This document shows, piece by piece, positions 8,598 to 16,417 of a DNA stretch of 64,000 nt; position 1 is the stretch's first letter; the number at the start of each line of letters is the position of its first letter. Location of the stretch: positions 62,001-126,000 of the forward strand of contig JBGQAK010000002.1 of NCBI GenBank assembly GCA_041494245.1. Direction: 5' to 3'. The DNA comes from RBG-13-68-16 sp041494245. Its GTDB lineage: Bacteria > Acidobacteriota > Thermoanaerobaculia > Thermoanaerobaculales > Thermoanaerobaculaceae. The notes under the pieces were generated by a model. That model was given only the letters and a program-made list of their open reading frames with translations. It had not been told where the DNA came from and made no database searches. Position numbers and translations under genes: made by a program.

Positions 8598-9041
8598 TCA
8601 TGTCGCGGGCCTGCCGGCCTCGGGGCGTGGCGCGAGCCGGGCGAGGAAACGGCGCACACCCTCGCGAGCGTCCGCCGCCCCTCCGTAGGCGAGCACCTCG
8701 ACCCTTTGCATGCCGAGCAGCAGGCGCGAAACCGGCGCGCCGCGCCGGTGGGCGAGGAGGACCGGCTTGCCCGCGGCTAGCGCCGCGGTCACCTCGACGC
8801 CGACCCCGTGGGATGGGGTGGAGACCTCGGCGACCAGCGCGTCGCAGCCGGCCACCCATTCGAGGTCGCGGTGCGCCAGTTCGGCGTCGGTGATTGCCTG
8901 GTCATCCTCGCGGCCGAGGGGGTCGGCGACGTGCCATGTCGGCACATCATGTCCGTCCTCCTTGAGACAGGCGAAAATCGTCCTTATGGCATCGAGGTCG
9001 CGCCCCGCGTTGGTCATGGCGGCGGCGAGGTAGATCCGCAT
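8598..9041 (-). CDS. Nucleoside 2-deoxyribosyltransferase / deoxynucleotide N-hydrolase-like protein
   Basis: A 147-residue protein of the nucleoside 2-deoxyribosyltransferase fold. The start 'MRIYLAAAMT' and the motif 'CDALVAEVSTPSHGVGVEV' match the branch that includes the 2'-deoxynucleoside 5'-phosphate N-hydrolases (DNPH1/RCL), which cleave the N-glycosidic bond of deoxynucleotides. The glutamate in 'AEVSTPS' or 'VGVEV' would be the catalytic residue. The gene ends 16 nt before the EamA start, so both may be one transcript. The -10 box lies only 7 nt before the ATG. Confidence 0.75.
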   Translation of the reverse strand: MRIYLAAAMTNAGRDLDAIRTIFACLKEDGHDVPTWHVADPLGREDDQAITDAELAHRDLEWVAGCDALVAEVSTPSHGVGVEVTAALAAGKPVLLAHRRGAPVSRLLLGMQRVEVLAYGGAADAREGVRRFLARLAPRPEAGRPAT

Positions 9042-9048
9042 GCCGCGT

Positions 9049-9054
9049 AGTGTA
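9049..9054 (-). promoter_or_regulatory. -10 box predicting a leaderless transcript
   Basis: TACACT on the minus strand (9054-9049), followed by 7 nt and the ATG at 9041. Transcription would start at or next to the start codon. Confidence 0.45.
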
Positions 9055-9113
9055 GTCGACCGCGCGATGCTTCAGAGGAATCTCTCGCGACCACATGTCC
9101 TTGCCCTTGTTGT

Positions 9114-9176
9114 GTCCTGTGTCCTGTGTCCTGTGTCCTGTGTCCTGTGTCCTGTGTCCTGTGTCCTGTGTCCTGT
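9114..9176 (+). repeat. 7-bp satellite, nine perfect copies of GTCCTGT
   Basis: Nine tandem perfect copies, with a degenerate tenth (GCCCTGC) after it and a partial copy before. The array ends 9 nt before the predicted extended -10 of cmk, so it occupies the -35 region and upstream DNA. Its unit length is not a multiple of three. Confidence 0.95.
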
Positions 9177-9185
9177 GCCCTGCCT

Positions 9186-9194
9186 TGCTAAACT
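9186..9194 (+). promoter_or_regulatory. Extended -10 promoter of cmk (leaderless type)
   Basis: TGC-TAAACT at 9186-9194, with only 6 nt before the GTG start at 9201. No clear Shine-Dalgarno sequence fits between them. Any -35 element would fall inside the 7-bp satellite. Confidence 0.5.
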
Positions 9195-9200
9195 GCGGCC

Positions 9201-9887
9201 GTGGCGCGACGGCCTCTTCTCATCGCGATCGACGGGCCGGCGGGTGCGGGCAAGTCGGCGACCGCCCGCGAGCTCGCGGTGCGCCTGGGCCTGCTCTACC
9301 TGGACACGGGAGCGATGTACCGCACCGTCGGGCTGCTCGCGCAGCGCGCGGGGATCGGGCCGCGGCTCGATGAGGCGGCCAAGGACGCCGTGATCGGCTT
9401 CGCCCGCGCCCTCGACGTCCGCTTCTCGGGTGATCCGCGCGCCCAGCGGGTGATTCTCGACGGCGTGGACGTGACCGAGACGCTGCGCGACCCCGCGGTG
9501 TCCGAGATGTCCTCGGTGGTTTCGGTGGTCCCCGAGGTGCGCCGCGAGATGGTGAGGCGCCAGCGCGAGATGGCCGTACGCACGGGCGGCGTCATCGAGG
9601 GCCGGGACATCGGCACCGTGGTCTTCCCCGACGCCATGCTCAAGGTCTTCCTCACCGCGGAACCCGAGGTGAGGGCGAAGAGGCGTTTCGACGAGCTCCT
9701 CCGGCGCGGCGTCGTGGTCGGCTGGGAGGACGTCCTCGCCGAACAGCGGGAGCGCGACCGGCGCGACTCCACCCGGCCGTCCTCGCCCCTGCGCCCCGCC
9801 GAAGGGGCCGTCATCGTTGACACGAGCCGGCTCACCCTGCCCGAGGTCGTGGACGCCGTCCTCGCCCTGCTCCCGCCCGCCCCTTGA
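9201..9887 (+). CDS. cmk: Cytidylate kinase
   Basis: A 228-residue cytosolic kinase that phosphorylates CMP and dCMP with ATP. It has the P-loop 'GPAGAGKSATAR' (about residues 12-23), 'YLDTGAMYRT' of the CMP-binding region, 'GRDIGTVVFPDA' and the lid 'RRFDELLRRG'. Length is typical. The GTG start is set by the leaderless promoter signature and by the family N-terminus. It is followed directly by rpsA, the usual cmk-rpsA-ihf order in proteobacteria and relatives; the rpsA promoter overlaps the cmk stop codon. Confidence 0.96.
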   Translation: MARRPLLIAIDGPAGAGKSATARELAVRLGLLYLDTGAMYRTVGLLAQRAGIGPRLDEAAKDAVIGFARALDVRFSGDPRAQRVILDGVDVTETLRDPAVSEMSSVVSVVPEVRREMVRRQREMAVRTGGVIEGRDIGTVVFPDAMLKVFLTAEPEVRAKRRFDELLRRGVVVGWEDVLAEQRERDRRDSTRPSSPLRPAEGAVIVDTSRLTLPEVVDAVLALLPPAP

Positions 9888-9913
9888 CACAGTAAACCTC
9901 TGGCTCGTATAGT
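9884..9913 (+). promoter_or_regulatory. Sigma70 promoter of rpsA
   Basis: TTGACA (9884-9889), 18-nt spacer, TATAGT (9908-9913). The -35 box overlaps the TGA stop of cmk. Predicted start of transcription is near 9920, giving a leader of about 50 nt. Confidence 0.85.
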
Positions 9914-9938
9914 TTGCCGTTTGCAAGACAAGCAGTTA

Positions 9939-9958
9939 GATGCCCCGCCCGGGGCATC
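9939..9958 (+). promoter_or_regulatory. Perfect hairpin in the rpsA leader next to the ribosome site
   Basis: GATGCCCC/GGGGCATC (9939-9946 with 9951-9958), loop GCCC. It ends 2 nt before the GGAGGAGG ribosome site (9961-9968). The position suggests control of translation initiation, for example autoregulation by S1, but this is inference. Confidence 0.6.
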
Positions 9959-9972
9959 TCGGAGGAGGCCCA

Positions 9973-11745
9973 GTGGGTAACAGCCAGGACAACAAGCAGC
10001 ACGACCACCCCGCCGGAAAGGAGGGTAAGGATAGCAGCGCCGTCAGCCGCAACAACCTTCGCGAGCTCGTCGAGGAGTCATTCCAGAACCTACGCGAGGG
10101 CGACGTGGTCCGCGGTACCGTGGTCGCGATCGACGACAACGAGGTCGTCGTGGACATCGGGTTCAAATCCGAGGGGATCATCCCGCGTTCGGAGTTTGCG
10201 GACCGCGAAGGCAAGGTGACGGTCAAGCCCGGGGACGAGGTGGACGTCCTGGTCGAACGTTTCGACGAAAACATAGGCGAGATCAGGCTCTCCCACGAGC
10301 GCGCGGCCAAGATCCGCGTGTGGGAGGTGCTCGAGACGGCGTACCGTGATGGTTCGCCGGTGCGCGGCAAGGTGGTGGAGCGCGTGAAGGGCGGCCTGGC
10401 CGTCGACATCGGGGTGCGGGCGTTCCTGCCCGGCTCCCTCGTGGACCTTCGCCCGACGCGCCGCCTGGAGGACTACGTCGGGGAGGATGTCGAGGCCCGC
10501 ATCATCAACTTCGACCGCCGACGGGCCAACGTGGTGCTCTCACGGAAGGTCATGCTCGAGGCCCAGCTCTCCACCCAGAAGGTCGAGACGCTGACCCACC
10601 TCGAGGAGGGCATGATCGTCACGGGCACGGTCAAGAACATAACCGACTACGGCGTCTTCATCGACCTGGGCGGAATCGACGGCCTGCTCCACGTGACGGA
10701 CATCTCGTGGGGCCGGGTCGGACATCCGAGCGAGTACTTCAAGGTCGCCGACGAGGTCAAAGTCGTCGTCCTGCGCGTGGACCGGGACAAGGAGAGGGTC
10801 TCCCTCGGCTACCGGCAGCGCTTCGAGGACCCGTGGACGCACGTCGAGGCCCGCTACCCGGTCGGCAAGAAGATCGCCGGCAAGGTGAGCAACGTGGTTG
10901 ACTACGGTGCGTTCGTGGAGCTGGAGGAGGGGGTCGAGGGCCTCATCCACGTCTCCGAGATGTCATGGACCAAGAAGGTCAAGAACCCCAAGAGCCTTCT
11001 GCACCAGGGCCAGGAGGTAGAGGTCGTCGTCACCGAGGTGGACGTCGATAAGCGCCGCCTCTCGCTCTCGCTGCGGCAGGCCGAGCCCAACCCCTGGGAG
11101 GAGTTCGCCACGCGCTTCCGGGTCGGCGCCAAGGTGAAGGGCGTGGTCCGCAACCTCACCGATTTCGGCGCCTTTGTGGAGCTGGAGCCCGGCGTGGACG
11201 GGCTGGTGCACGTATCCGACATGGCGTGGACACGCCGCCTCGCCCACCCCTCCGAGGTTGTGCAGAAGGGGCAGGAGATCGAGGCGATGATCATCGCGAT
11301 GGACATTTCGAACCAGCGCATCTCCCTCTCGATCAAGGAGCTGATGCCGAACGAGTGGGACTCGTTCGCGACCGCCCACCAGGTGGGCGACGAGGTGGAG
11401 GGCTTCGTCACCAACGTCACGGACTTCGGCCTCTTTGTCGAGCTCGCCCCCGGGGTCGAGGGACTCTGCCACATTTCGGAGGTGGAGCGGCGCGGCAACC
11501 AGCCGCTCTCCGCCGGTTTCGAGCGCGGGCAGCGCGTGCGCACCCGCCTCATCCGCATCGACTGGAACGAGAAGCGCATCGGCCTCTCGCTGAGGGGTAT
11601 TCCGCAGCCGGAGGCGACCGAGGGCAAGGTCGCCGCCCCCGAGCAGGAGGCCGAGGAGATTGCCGTGGAACGGGCGCCGGAGCAGGCGGACGGGGAGCAG
11701 GAGAGCCCCGATACGCCGATCGGGGACGAGCCCCGGGAGAACTGA
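9973..11745 (+). CDS. rpsA: 30S ribosomal protein S1
   Basis: A 590-residue RNA-binding protein of the small ribosomal subunit that helps load mRNAs. Six S1 (OB-fold) domains follow one another; examples of their openings are 'GDVVRGTVVAI', 'GSPVRGKVVER', 'GMIVTGTVKNITDYG', 'GKKIAGKVSNVVDYG', 'GAKVKGVVRNLTDFG' and 'GDEVEGFVTNVTDFG'. A short Asn/Gln/His/Lys-rich N-terminus and an acidic Glu-rich tail flank them. I place the start at the GTG 9973, which has GGAGGAGG upstream; the upstream ATG at 9940 falls inside the leader hairpin. The promoter is at 9884-9913. Confidence 0.96.
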   Translation: MGNSQDNKQHDHPAGKEGKDSSAVSRNNLRELVEESFQNLREGDVVRGTVVAIDDNEVVVDIGFKSEGIIPRSEFADREGKVTVKPGDEVDVLVERFDENIGEIRLSHERAAKIRVWEVLETAYRDGSPVRGKVVERVKGGLAVDIGVRAFLPGSLVDLRPTRRLEDYVGEDVEARIINFDRRRANVVLSRKVMLEAQLSTQKVETLTHLEEGMIVTGTVKNITDYGVFIDLGGIDGLLHVTDISWGRVGHPSEYFKVADEVKVVVLRVDRDKERVSLGYRQRFEDPWTHVEARYPVGKKIAGKVSNVVDYGAFVELEEGVEGLIHVSEMSWTKKVKNPKSLLHQGQEVEVVVTEVDVDKRRLSLSLRQAEPNPWEEFATRFRVGAKVKGVVRNLTDFGAFVELEPGVDGLVHVSDMAWTRRLAHPSEVVQKGQEIEAMIIAMDISNQRISLSIKELMPNEWDSFATAHQVGDEVEGFVTNVTDFGLFVELAPGVEGLCHISEVERRGNQPLSAGFERGQRVRTRLIRIDWNEKRIGLSLRGIPQPEATEGKVAAPEQEAEEIAVERAPEQADGEQESPDTPIGDEPREN

Positions 11746-11780
11746 GCGCGGGCGTCTGGCTTGCGGAGGAGGACCCGAGG

Positions 11781-12059
11781 ATGACGAAGGCCGACATCAT
11801 CAAGATACTTGCGGATCAGGTGGGGCTGACCAGGCGAGAGGCCGCCGAGGTGCTCAGCGTGGTCCTGGACGGGGTCGTCGACGCGATCCGCGCCGGCGAG
11901 AAAGTGGAACTGCGAGGCTTCGGCTCCTTCCGCACCCGCAAGCGCCAGGCGCGCGCGGGGCGCAACCCACGGACCGGCGCGCAGGTGAACGTTCCCCCCA
12001 AGGTGGTCCCTTACTTCAAACCCGGCAAGCAGCTCCGCGAAGTCCTTGCCGGCAAGTGA
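11781..12059 (+). CDS. HU/IHF-family DNA-binding protein
   Basis: A 92-residue nucleoid protein that binds and bends DNA as a dimer. It starts 'MTKADIIKILAD' and has the family signature 'GFGSFRTRKRQARAGRNP' in the DNA-clasping beta arms, with the intercalating proline in 'GRNPRTG'. Its location directly after rpsA is the classic place of ihfB (himD), so an IHF-beta-like role is plausible, but HU and IHF subunits are not separable from sequence alone here. A GGAGGAGG site precedes the ATG. Confidence 0.93.
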   Translation: MTKADIIKILADQVGLTRREAAEVLSVVLDGVVDAIRAGEKVELRGFGSFRTRKRQARAGRNPRTGAQVNVPPKVVPYFKPGKQLREVLAGK

Positions 12060-12066
12060 GGAGCGG

Positions 12067-12552
12067 TTGGAGCATCTCTTCGCCCCCTGGCGATACGCGT
12101 ACGTGTCCAACCCTGATTCCACCGGCGGCTGCATCTTCTGTGCGGCGGCGCACGGCGAGGGAGAGGCCTTCACGCTGGCCAGGAGCGAGCGCTCCTTCGC
12201 GTTGCTCAACCGCTTCCCGTACACCTCCGGGCACACGATGGTGGCGCCGTACGCCCACGTGGGCGATTTCGCGGAGCTGGACGGCCCCACGCTCGCGGAC
12301 ATGATGCAGCTGGCCCAGAGGATCGTGCGGGCGCTGCAGGAGACCTACCGGCCCCACGGGTTTAACATGGGGCTGAACCTCGGCGAGGCGGCGGGGGCCG
12401 GGATCGCCGACCACCTGCACCTGCACATCGTTCCGCGCTGGCGGGGGGACACCAACTTCATGACGGTCAACGCCGGTGTGCGCGTGGCGCCCGAGGACCT
12501 CACCCAGACGTGCGTGAAGCTGCGCGCTGCGCTCGGGGTGCAGGATGCCTGA
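12067..12552 (+). CDS. HIT-family hydrolase/phosphorylase (Ap4A-type)
   Basis: A 161-residue nucleotide hydrolase or transferase. The N-terminus 'EHLFAPWRYAYV' is typical of the bacterial/archaeal Ap4A-phosphorylase-like HIT branch, 'CIFC' is the zinc half-site, and 'HLHLHIVPRW' is the histidine triad, with the middle histidine forming the nucleotidyl intermediate. The TTG at 12067 gives the family N-terminus and has GAGGAG just upstream; an earlier TTG (12046) would overlap the HU/IHF stop. The 3' end overlaps the next gene by 8 nt. Confidence 0.9.
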   Translation: MEHLFAPWRYAYVSNPDSTGGCIFCAAAHGEGEAFTLARSERSFALLNRFPYTSGHTMVAPYAHVGDFAELDGPTLADMMQLAQRIVRALQETYRPHGFNMGLNLGEAAGAGIADHLHLHIVPRWRGDTNFMTVNAGVRVAPEDLTQTCVKLRAALGVQDA

Positions 12553-12952
12553 GGCGGCCCGGCGCCCGGAGGAGCCGGGGACGCGGCTGCCCGTCCCGGT
12601 GCTGGTGCTGCTCGCGTGGTTCGTGCCCGGGCTCGGCCACCTGCTGCTGGGGCGCAGGCTGCGGGCCGCCGTGTTCTTCGTGCTCGTCAGCGTGGGTTTC
12701 ATCGTCGGGCTCTCGCTCGACGGCGAGCTGATCCTGCCGCACGCGGGCGACCCGCTCTCGTTCCTGGCGGCGATCGCCAGTGTTGGGAACGGCCTGCTGT
12801 TCTTCGTGGCGCGCGCCCTCAACCTGGGCCAGGGCACGGTGACCGCGCCCGGCTACGAGTTCGGCAACACGTTCCTGCTCACCGCCGGGATGATGAACCT
12901 GCTCCTCCTGCTCGACAGCTACGACATCGCCGTGGGGAGGAAGGACTGGTGA
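12545..12952 (+). CDS. Small inner-membrane protein (DUF6677-like)
   Basis: A 135-residue protein with three or four hydrophobic segments. 'LAWFVPGLGHLLLGR' is the kind of Gly-Leu-Gly-His motif found in TM2/DUF6677-type membrane proteins. It starts inside the end of the HIT gene and its stop overlaps the ATG of the next gene, so it is part of the rpsA-msbA gene run. Function unknown. Confidence 0.7.
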   Translation: MPEAARRPEEPGTRLPVPVLVLLAWFVPGLGHLLLGRRLRAAVFFVLVSVGFIVGLSLDGELILPHAGDPLSFLAAIASVGNGLLFFVARALNLGQGTVTAPGYEFGNTFLLTAGMMNLLLLLDSYDIAVGRKDW

Positions 12953-13128
12953 TGCTGGACCACCTCCTGCTCATGGCTCTCGACGCGCTGCTGATCTCGG
13001 TGTTCTTCTCATTCCTGTGGAAGCGCGACCCTCACGAGCGCTGGCGCTACTTCTGGAAGGTGTTTGGCGCGCTGCTCCTCGGCGCGGTGGCGCTGGGCTG
13101 GCTGATGTACCCGTTCCCGCGGGGCTAG
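12952..13128 (+). CDS. Very small membrane protein, 58 residues
   Basis: ATG at 12952 overlaps the TGA of the previous gene (TGATG). The protein has two hydrophobic helices around a basic/acidic stretch ('LWKRDPHERWRYFWK'): 'HLLLMALDALLISVFFSFL' and 'VFGALLLGAVALGWLMYPF'. Translational coupling and conserved membrane character support it as real. I do not recognise the family; it may act with the DUF6677-like neighbour. Confidence 0.6.
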   Translation: MLDHLLLMALDALLISVFFSFLWKRDPHERWRYFWKVFGALLLGAVALGWLMYPFPRG

Positions 13129-13235
13129 GGAAGCCATCGGGTGCGAGACGCACCTCCCGCTCCGTCCTCACTTCGGAAGGATTCCGATCTTCGCCTGACG
13201 CACCCGTGCCGCGTGCGGGGCGGCGGGGAGGATTG

Positions 13236-14345
13236 GTGAACATCTTCCTGGTGGCCGGCGAGGCGAGCGGCGACCTCCACGCGGCCAACCTCCTTCGGGC
13301 CCTGCGCCGGATCGAGCCCTCGGTGGAGGCGTTCGGGGTCGGAGGGGAGCGGCTGCGGGAGGGCGGCCTCGACTGCGTCGCCCGCAGCGAGGAGCTCTCG
13401 GTGATGGGCCTGGCCGAGGTGGTGCGCGACCTGCCGCGCCTGCTGCGTCTGGCGCGCCGGGTGCGCGTCACGGCGCTCGCCCGCCGGCCCGACGTGGCGG
13501 TGCTGGTGGACTCGCCGGACTTCAACCTACCCCTGGCCCGCCACCTGCGGCGAGCGGGCATCCCGGTGGTGATCTACATCTCCCCGCAGCTCTGGGCGTG
13601 GCGCGCGGGGCGGGTGCGGCGGATCCGCCGCGACGTGCGGCGCGTGCTGTGCATCCTGCCCTTCGAGGTGGACTTCTACACCCGCCACGGCGTCGCGGCG
13701 GAGTTCGTCGGCCACCCCCTGGTCGACGAGCTGGCGCCGGTGATGAACGCAGCGCCGGCGCGCGAGGGGACCACGCTGGCGCTCCTGCCGGGCTCCCGCT
13801 GGCACGAGGTCGAGGCTCTGCTGCCGACCATGCTCCGGGCCGCGGAAGGCCTCGCGGGCGAGGCGCCGGAGCTGCGGGTCCGCCTCGTGGCGGCGCCCGG
13901 CCTGGACCGTGAGCGGCTCTCCGGGATGATCGGCGGCGCCGATGTGCCGATCGAGGTCGTCACCGAGGACCGCCACCGGTCCCTCGCGGCCTGCGCCGCC
14001 GCGCTGGTGGCCTCGGGCACCGCGACCCTCGAGTGCGCGCTGCTCGGCGTGCCGATGGTCGTGGGCTACCGCCTGCACCCGCTCTCCTACGCGCTCGCGA
14101 AGCGGCTGGTGCGCGTTCCCAACGTCGCGCTCGTGAACCTGGTCGCGGGGAGGAGTATCGTGCCGGAGGCCGTGCAGAACGAGTTCAACGTCCCCCGCCT
14201 GCTCGCCGAAGCCCGCCGCCTGTTCGGGGTGGAGGGCGAGCGGCAGCGCTCCGAGCTTGCCGAGGTGCGGCGCCGGCTGGGCTCGGAGGGCGCCAGCGAG
14301 CGCGCGGCGCGGGCGGTGCTAGCCGCGACGGGGGGGGCCGCATGA
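13236..14345 (+). CDS. lpxB: Lipid-A-disaccharide synthase
   Basis: A 369-residue GT19 glycosyltransferase that joins UDP-diacylglucosamine and lipid X to form the lipid A disaccharide at the inner face of the inner membrane. The N-terminus 'IFLVAGEASGDLHAANL' and the central 'YISPQLWAWRAGRVRRI' are diagnostic, followed by 'GHPLVDEL' and 'LLPGSRWHEV'. The GTG start has GGGGAGGA upstream. Its stop overlaps the ATG of the MsbA-like gene by 4 nt, placing lipid A synthesis and export in one transcript. Its presence is good evidence for an LPS outer membrane. Confidence 0.95.
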   Translation: MNIFLVAGEASGDLHAANLLRALRRIEPSVEAFGVGGERLREGGLDCVARSEELSVMGLAEVVRDLPRLLRLARRVRVTALARRPDVAVLVDSPDFNLPLARHLRRAGIPVVIYISPQLWAWRAGRVRRIRRDVRRVLCILPFEVDFYTRHGVAAEFVGHPLVDELAPVMNAAPAREGTTLALLPGSRWHEVEALLPTMLRAAEGLAGEAPELRVRLVAAPGLDRERLSGMIGGADVPIEVVTEDRHRSLAACAAALVASGTATLECALLGVPMVVGYRLHPLSYALAKRLVRVPNVALVNLVAGRSIVPEAVQNEFNVPRLLAEARRLFGVEGERQRSELAEVRRRLGSEGASERAARAVLAATGGAA

Positions 14346-16201
14346 GGGCGCTCCGGCGTCTGCTCAAGTTCCTGCGGCCGCACATGGTGTGGGCCCTCAC
14401 GGCGATCGCCGGGATGATCGGCGTGGCGGTGGCGTCCGTCTTCATGGTCTTCCTGCTCTCGCCGCTCCTCGACGAGGTCCTGGGCGGCAGGGGCGCCGCG
14501 CTCTCCCTGGCTGCGGGTGCGCCGGCCGCGGTGGCCAAGGTGAAGGCCCCGAAGCTCCCCGAGGTCGGGGTCGTCAAGGAGCTGCGTGAGTGGTACGAGC
14601 AGGGCAAGGACACACTGCGGCGCTACCTGCCGAACGATGCGGTGGCCATCCTGCTGCTCGGTTTTCTCACCGTGTTCGTCAAAAACGTGTTTCTCTACCT
14701 TGGGCACTATTCGCTCTTCCGCGCCGGTCTCGCCACCGTGAAGGACCTGCGAGACCGCCTGATGGACTCGCTCATCGCGCAGTCGGCGGGTTTCTACCAG
14801 CAGCAGCCCTCGGCCGTGCTCATGTCGCGGGTCACCAACGACGTCGAGCAGATCAACAACGCGATCTCCGACCGCCTCGCCGACCTGTTGCAGGACTTCT
14901 TCGCGATCGTGGGCTTCCTGGTCCTCGTCTTCTCGCTGAACTTCCGCCTCGCCCTCGCCACCGTGATCCTCGCGCCGCTGCTGCTCGGGCCGATCGCGCA
15001 CTTCACCAGCAGGCTGCGCAAGCGCTCGCACCAGAGCCAGGAGCGGCTCGGCGACATGAACGCGGTGGTCGACGAGGTGCTCAAGGGCTACCGCGTGGTC
15101 CAGGCGTTCGGCATGCAGGCGTTCGAGTCGCTCCGCTTTCGCGAGGCCACGAGGCGGCACTACCGGGCCAACCTGAAGGCGCGGAAGATTTACGCCCTCA
15201 CGGCCCCGGTGGTGGAGGTCCTCGGCGCGGGCGGCGTGCTGGTGCTGATGTGGTACGCGAAGAGGCTGATCGACTCGGGGGCCATGACGATCGGCACGCT
15301 GATGGCGTTCCTGGTCGGCCTCTACTCGCTCTACAACCCGATCAAGCGGTTCAACAAGGTCAACATGGCCATCCAGGCCGCCGTGGCCGCCACGGAGCGC
15401 GTCTTCAAGGTGATGGACACCCCGGTGGAGATCAAGGACCGGCCCGGCGCCCGGAAGCTCCCCGGCGTCGGCGAAGGGATCCGCTTCGAGGACGTGACCT
15501 TCGCCTACGAGCCCGACAAGCCGGTGTTGCGCGACTTCAACCTCGTGCTTCCGGCGGGGAGGGCGGTGGCGCTGGTCGGCTCCTCGGGGGCGGGGAAATC
15601 CACCGTGGCGCAGCTGCTGCCGCGCTTCTGGGACGTCCAGGGCGGAGCCGTCACGATCGACCGCGTGGACATCCGGGACCTGAAGCTCGCCTCGCTGCGC
15701 GCCAACCTCGGCCTCGTGACCCAGGAGAACGTGCTGTTCAACACCACCGTCCGGGCCAACATCGCCTACGGCCAGGACAGGGTGGACGAGGACAGGCTCC
15801 ACGCCTGCGCTCGCGCCGCGTTCGCGGAGGAGTTCATCCTCGAGTTCCCGAACGGCTTCGACACCATGATCGGTGAGGCCGGCGTCCGGCTCTCGGGCGG
15901 CCAGCGACAGCGCCTGGCGGTCGCCCGCGCGCTCTACAAGGACCCTCCGATCCTGATCCTCGACGAGGCGACCTCCGCGCTCGACACGGAGGCCGAGGGC
16001 ATCGTGCAGCGCGCCCTCGAGAACCTCATGCAGGGGCGGACGACGCTGGTCATCGCCCACCGGCTGGCCACCGTGCGCAACGCCGACATCATCGCGGTGA
16101 TGGACGAGGGCCGCGTCGTTGAGCTGGGCAGCCACACCGAGCTGCTGGGTCGCGGCGGGCTCTACGCCCACCTGGCGGAGCTGCAGGGGATCACCGAGTA
16201 A
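14342..16201 (+). CDS. msbA: Lipid A/phospholipid exporter-type ABC transporter (MsbA-like)
   Basis: A 619-residue half-transporter: six-helix type IV exporter domain (about residues 1-330), then an ATPase domain with Walker A 'GSSGAGKST', Q-loop 'VTQENVLFN', signature 'LSGGQRQRLAVARAL', Walker B 'ILILDEATSALD' and H-loop 'VIAHRLATV'. It would flip core-lipid A or phospholipid across the inner membrane. The link to lpxB through an ATGA overlap supports the MsbA role over a drug exporter. A long Ala/Pro/Lys-rich insert (about residues 45-100) between helices 1 and 2 is larger than in E. coli MsbA and probably periplasmic. Confidence 0.88.
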   Translation: MRALRRLLKFLRPHMVWALTAIAGMIGVAVASVFMVFLLSPLLDEVLGGRGAALSLAAGAPAAVAKVKAPKLPEVGVVKELREWYEQGKDTLRRYLPNDAVAILLLGFLTVFVKNVFLYLGHYSLFRAGLATVKDLRDRLMDSLIAQSAGFYQQQPSAVLMSRVTNDVEQINNAISDRLADLLQDFFAIVGFLVLVFSLNFRLALATVILAPLLLGPIAHFTSRLRKRSHQSQERLGDMNAVVDEVLKGYRVVQAFGMQAFESLRFREATRRHYRANLKARKIYALTAPVVEVLGAGGVLVLMWYAKRLIDSGAMTIGTLMAFLVGLYSLYNPIKRFNKVNMAIQAAVAATERVFKVMDTPVEIKDRPGARKLPGVGEGIRFEDVTFAYEPDKPVLRDFNLVLPAGRAVALVGSSGAGKSTVAQLLPRFWDVQGGAVTIDRVDIRDLKLASLRANLGLVTQENVLFNTTVRANIAYGQDRVDEDRLHACARAAFAEEFILEFPNGFDTMIGEAGVRLSGGQRQRLAVARALYKDPPILILDEATSALDTEAEGIVQRALENLMQGRTTLVIAHRLATVRNADIIAVMDEGRVVELGSHTELLGRGGLYAHLAELQGITE

Positions 16202-16227
16202 GTGCGCCGCCGGCGTCGGACCTCTCG

Positions 16228-16310
16228 CTGCGTTGCGCTTCACGGCCTCGCGTCCTCACGTAGCCTCCGGCTACGCTCCGGCGCGGGCCGCTTGCGCGCC
16301 TTGCGATAGG
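16228..16310. repeat. Dispersed intergenic repeat, copy 2
   Basis: Matches copies at 611 and 22335 over the hairpin core (GTAGCC-TCC-GGCTAC at 16260-16274) and the GC-rich tail. It lies right after msbA, between convergent genes. I see nothing else in 16202-16417. Confidence 0.75.
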
Positions 16311-16417
16311 CCCAACGGCGGCGGCGCCGCTGCCGCGGGCAAGAAAACCGCCGCGGCTCTCCCGGTACTAGGGTCACCCCTTTGCTATTTCGGACAACGG
16401 ACCGCTGAACGCGATTG

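Noticed and set aside
9114..9176. Possible CRISPR-like array before cmk
   Set aside because: The unit is only 7 bp and head-to-tail without spacers; it is a simple satellite.
14087..16243. Long open frame antisense to lpxB/msbA (718 codons)
   Set aside because: It is the mirror of well-identified genes in high-GC DNA, rich in His/Arg/Glu/Asp/Gly in shadow-frame style, with no recognisable motif.
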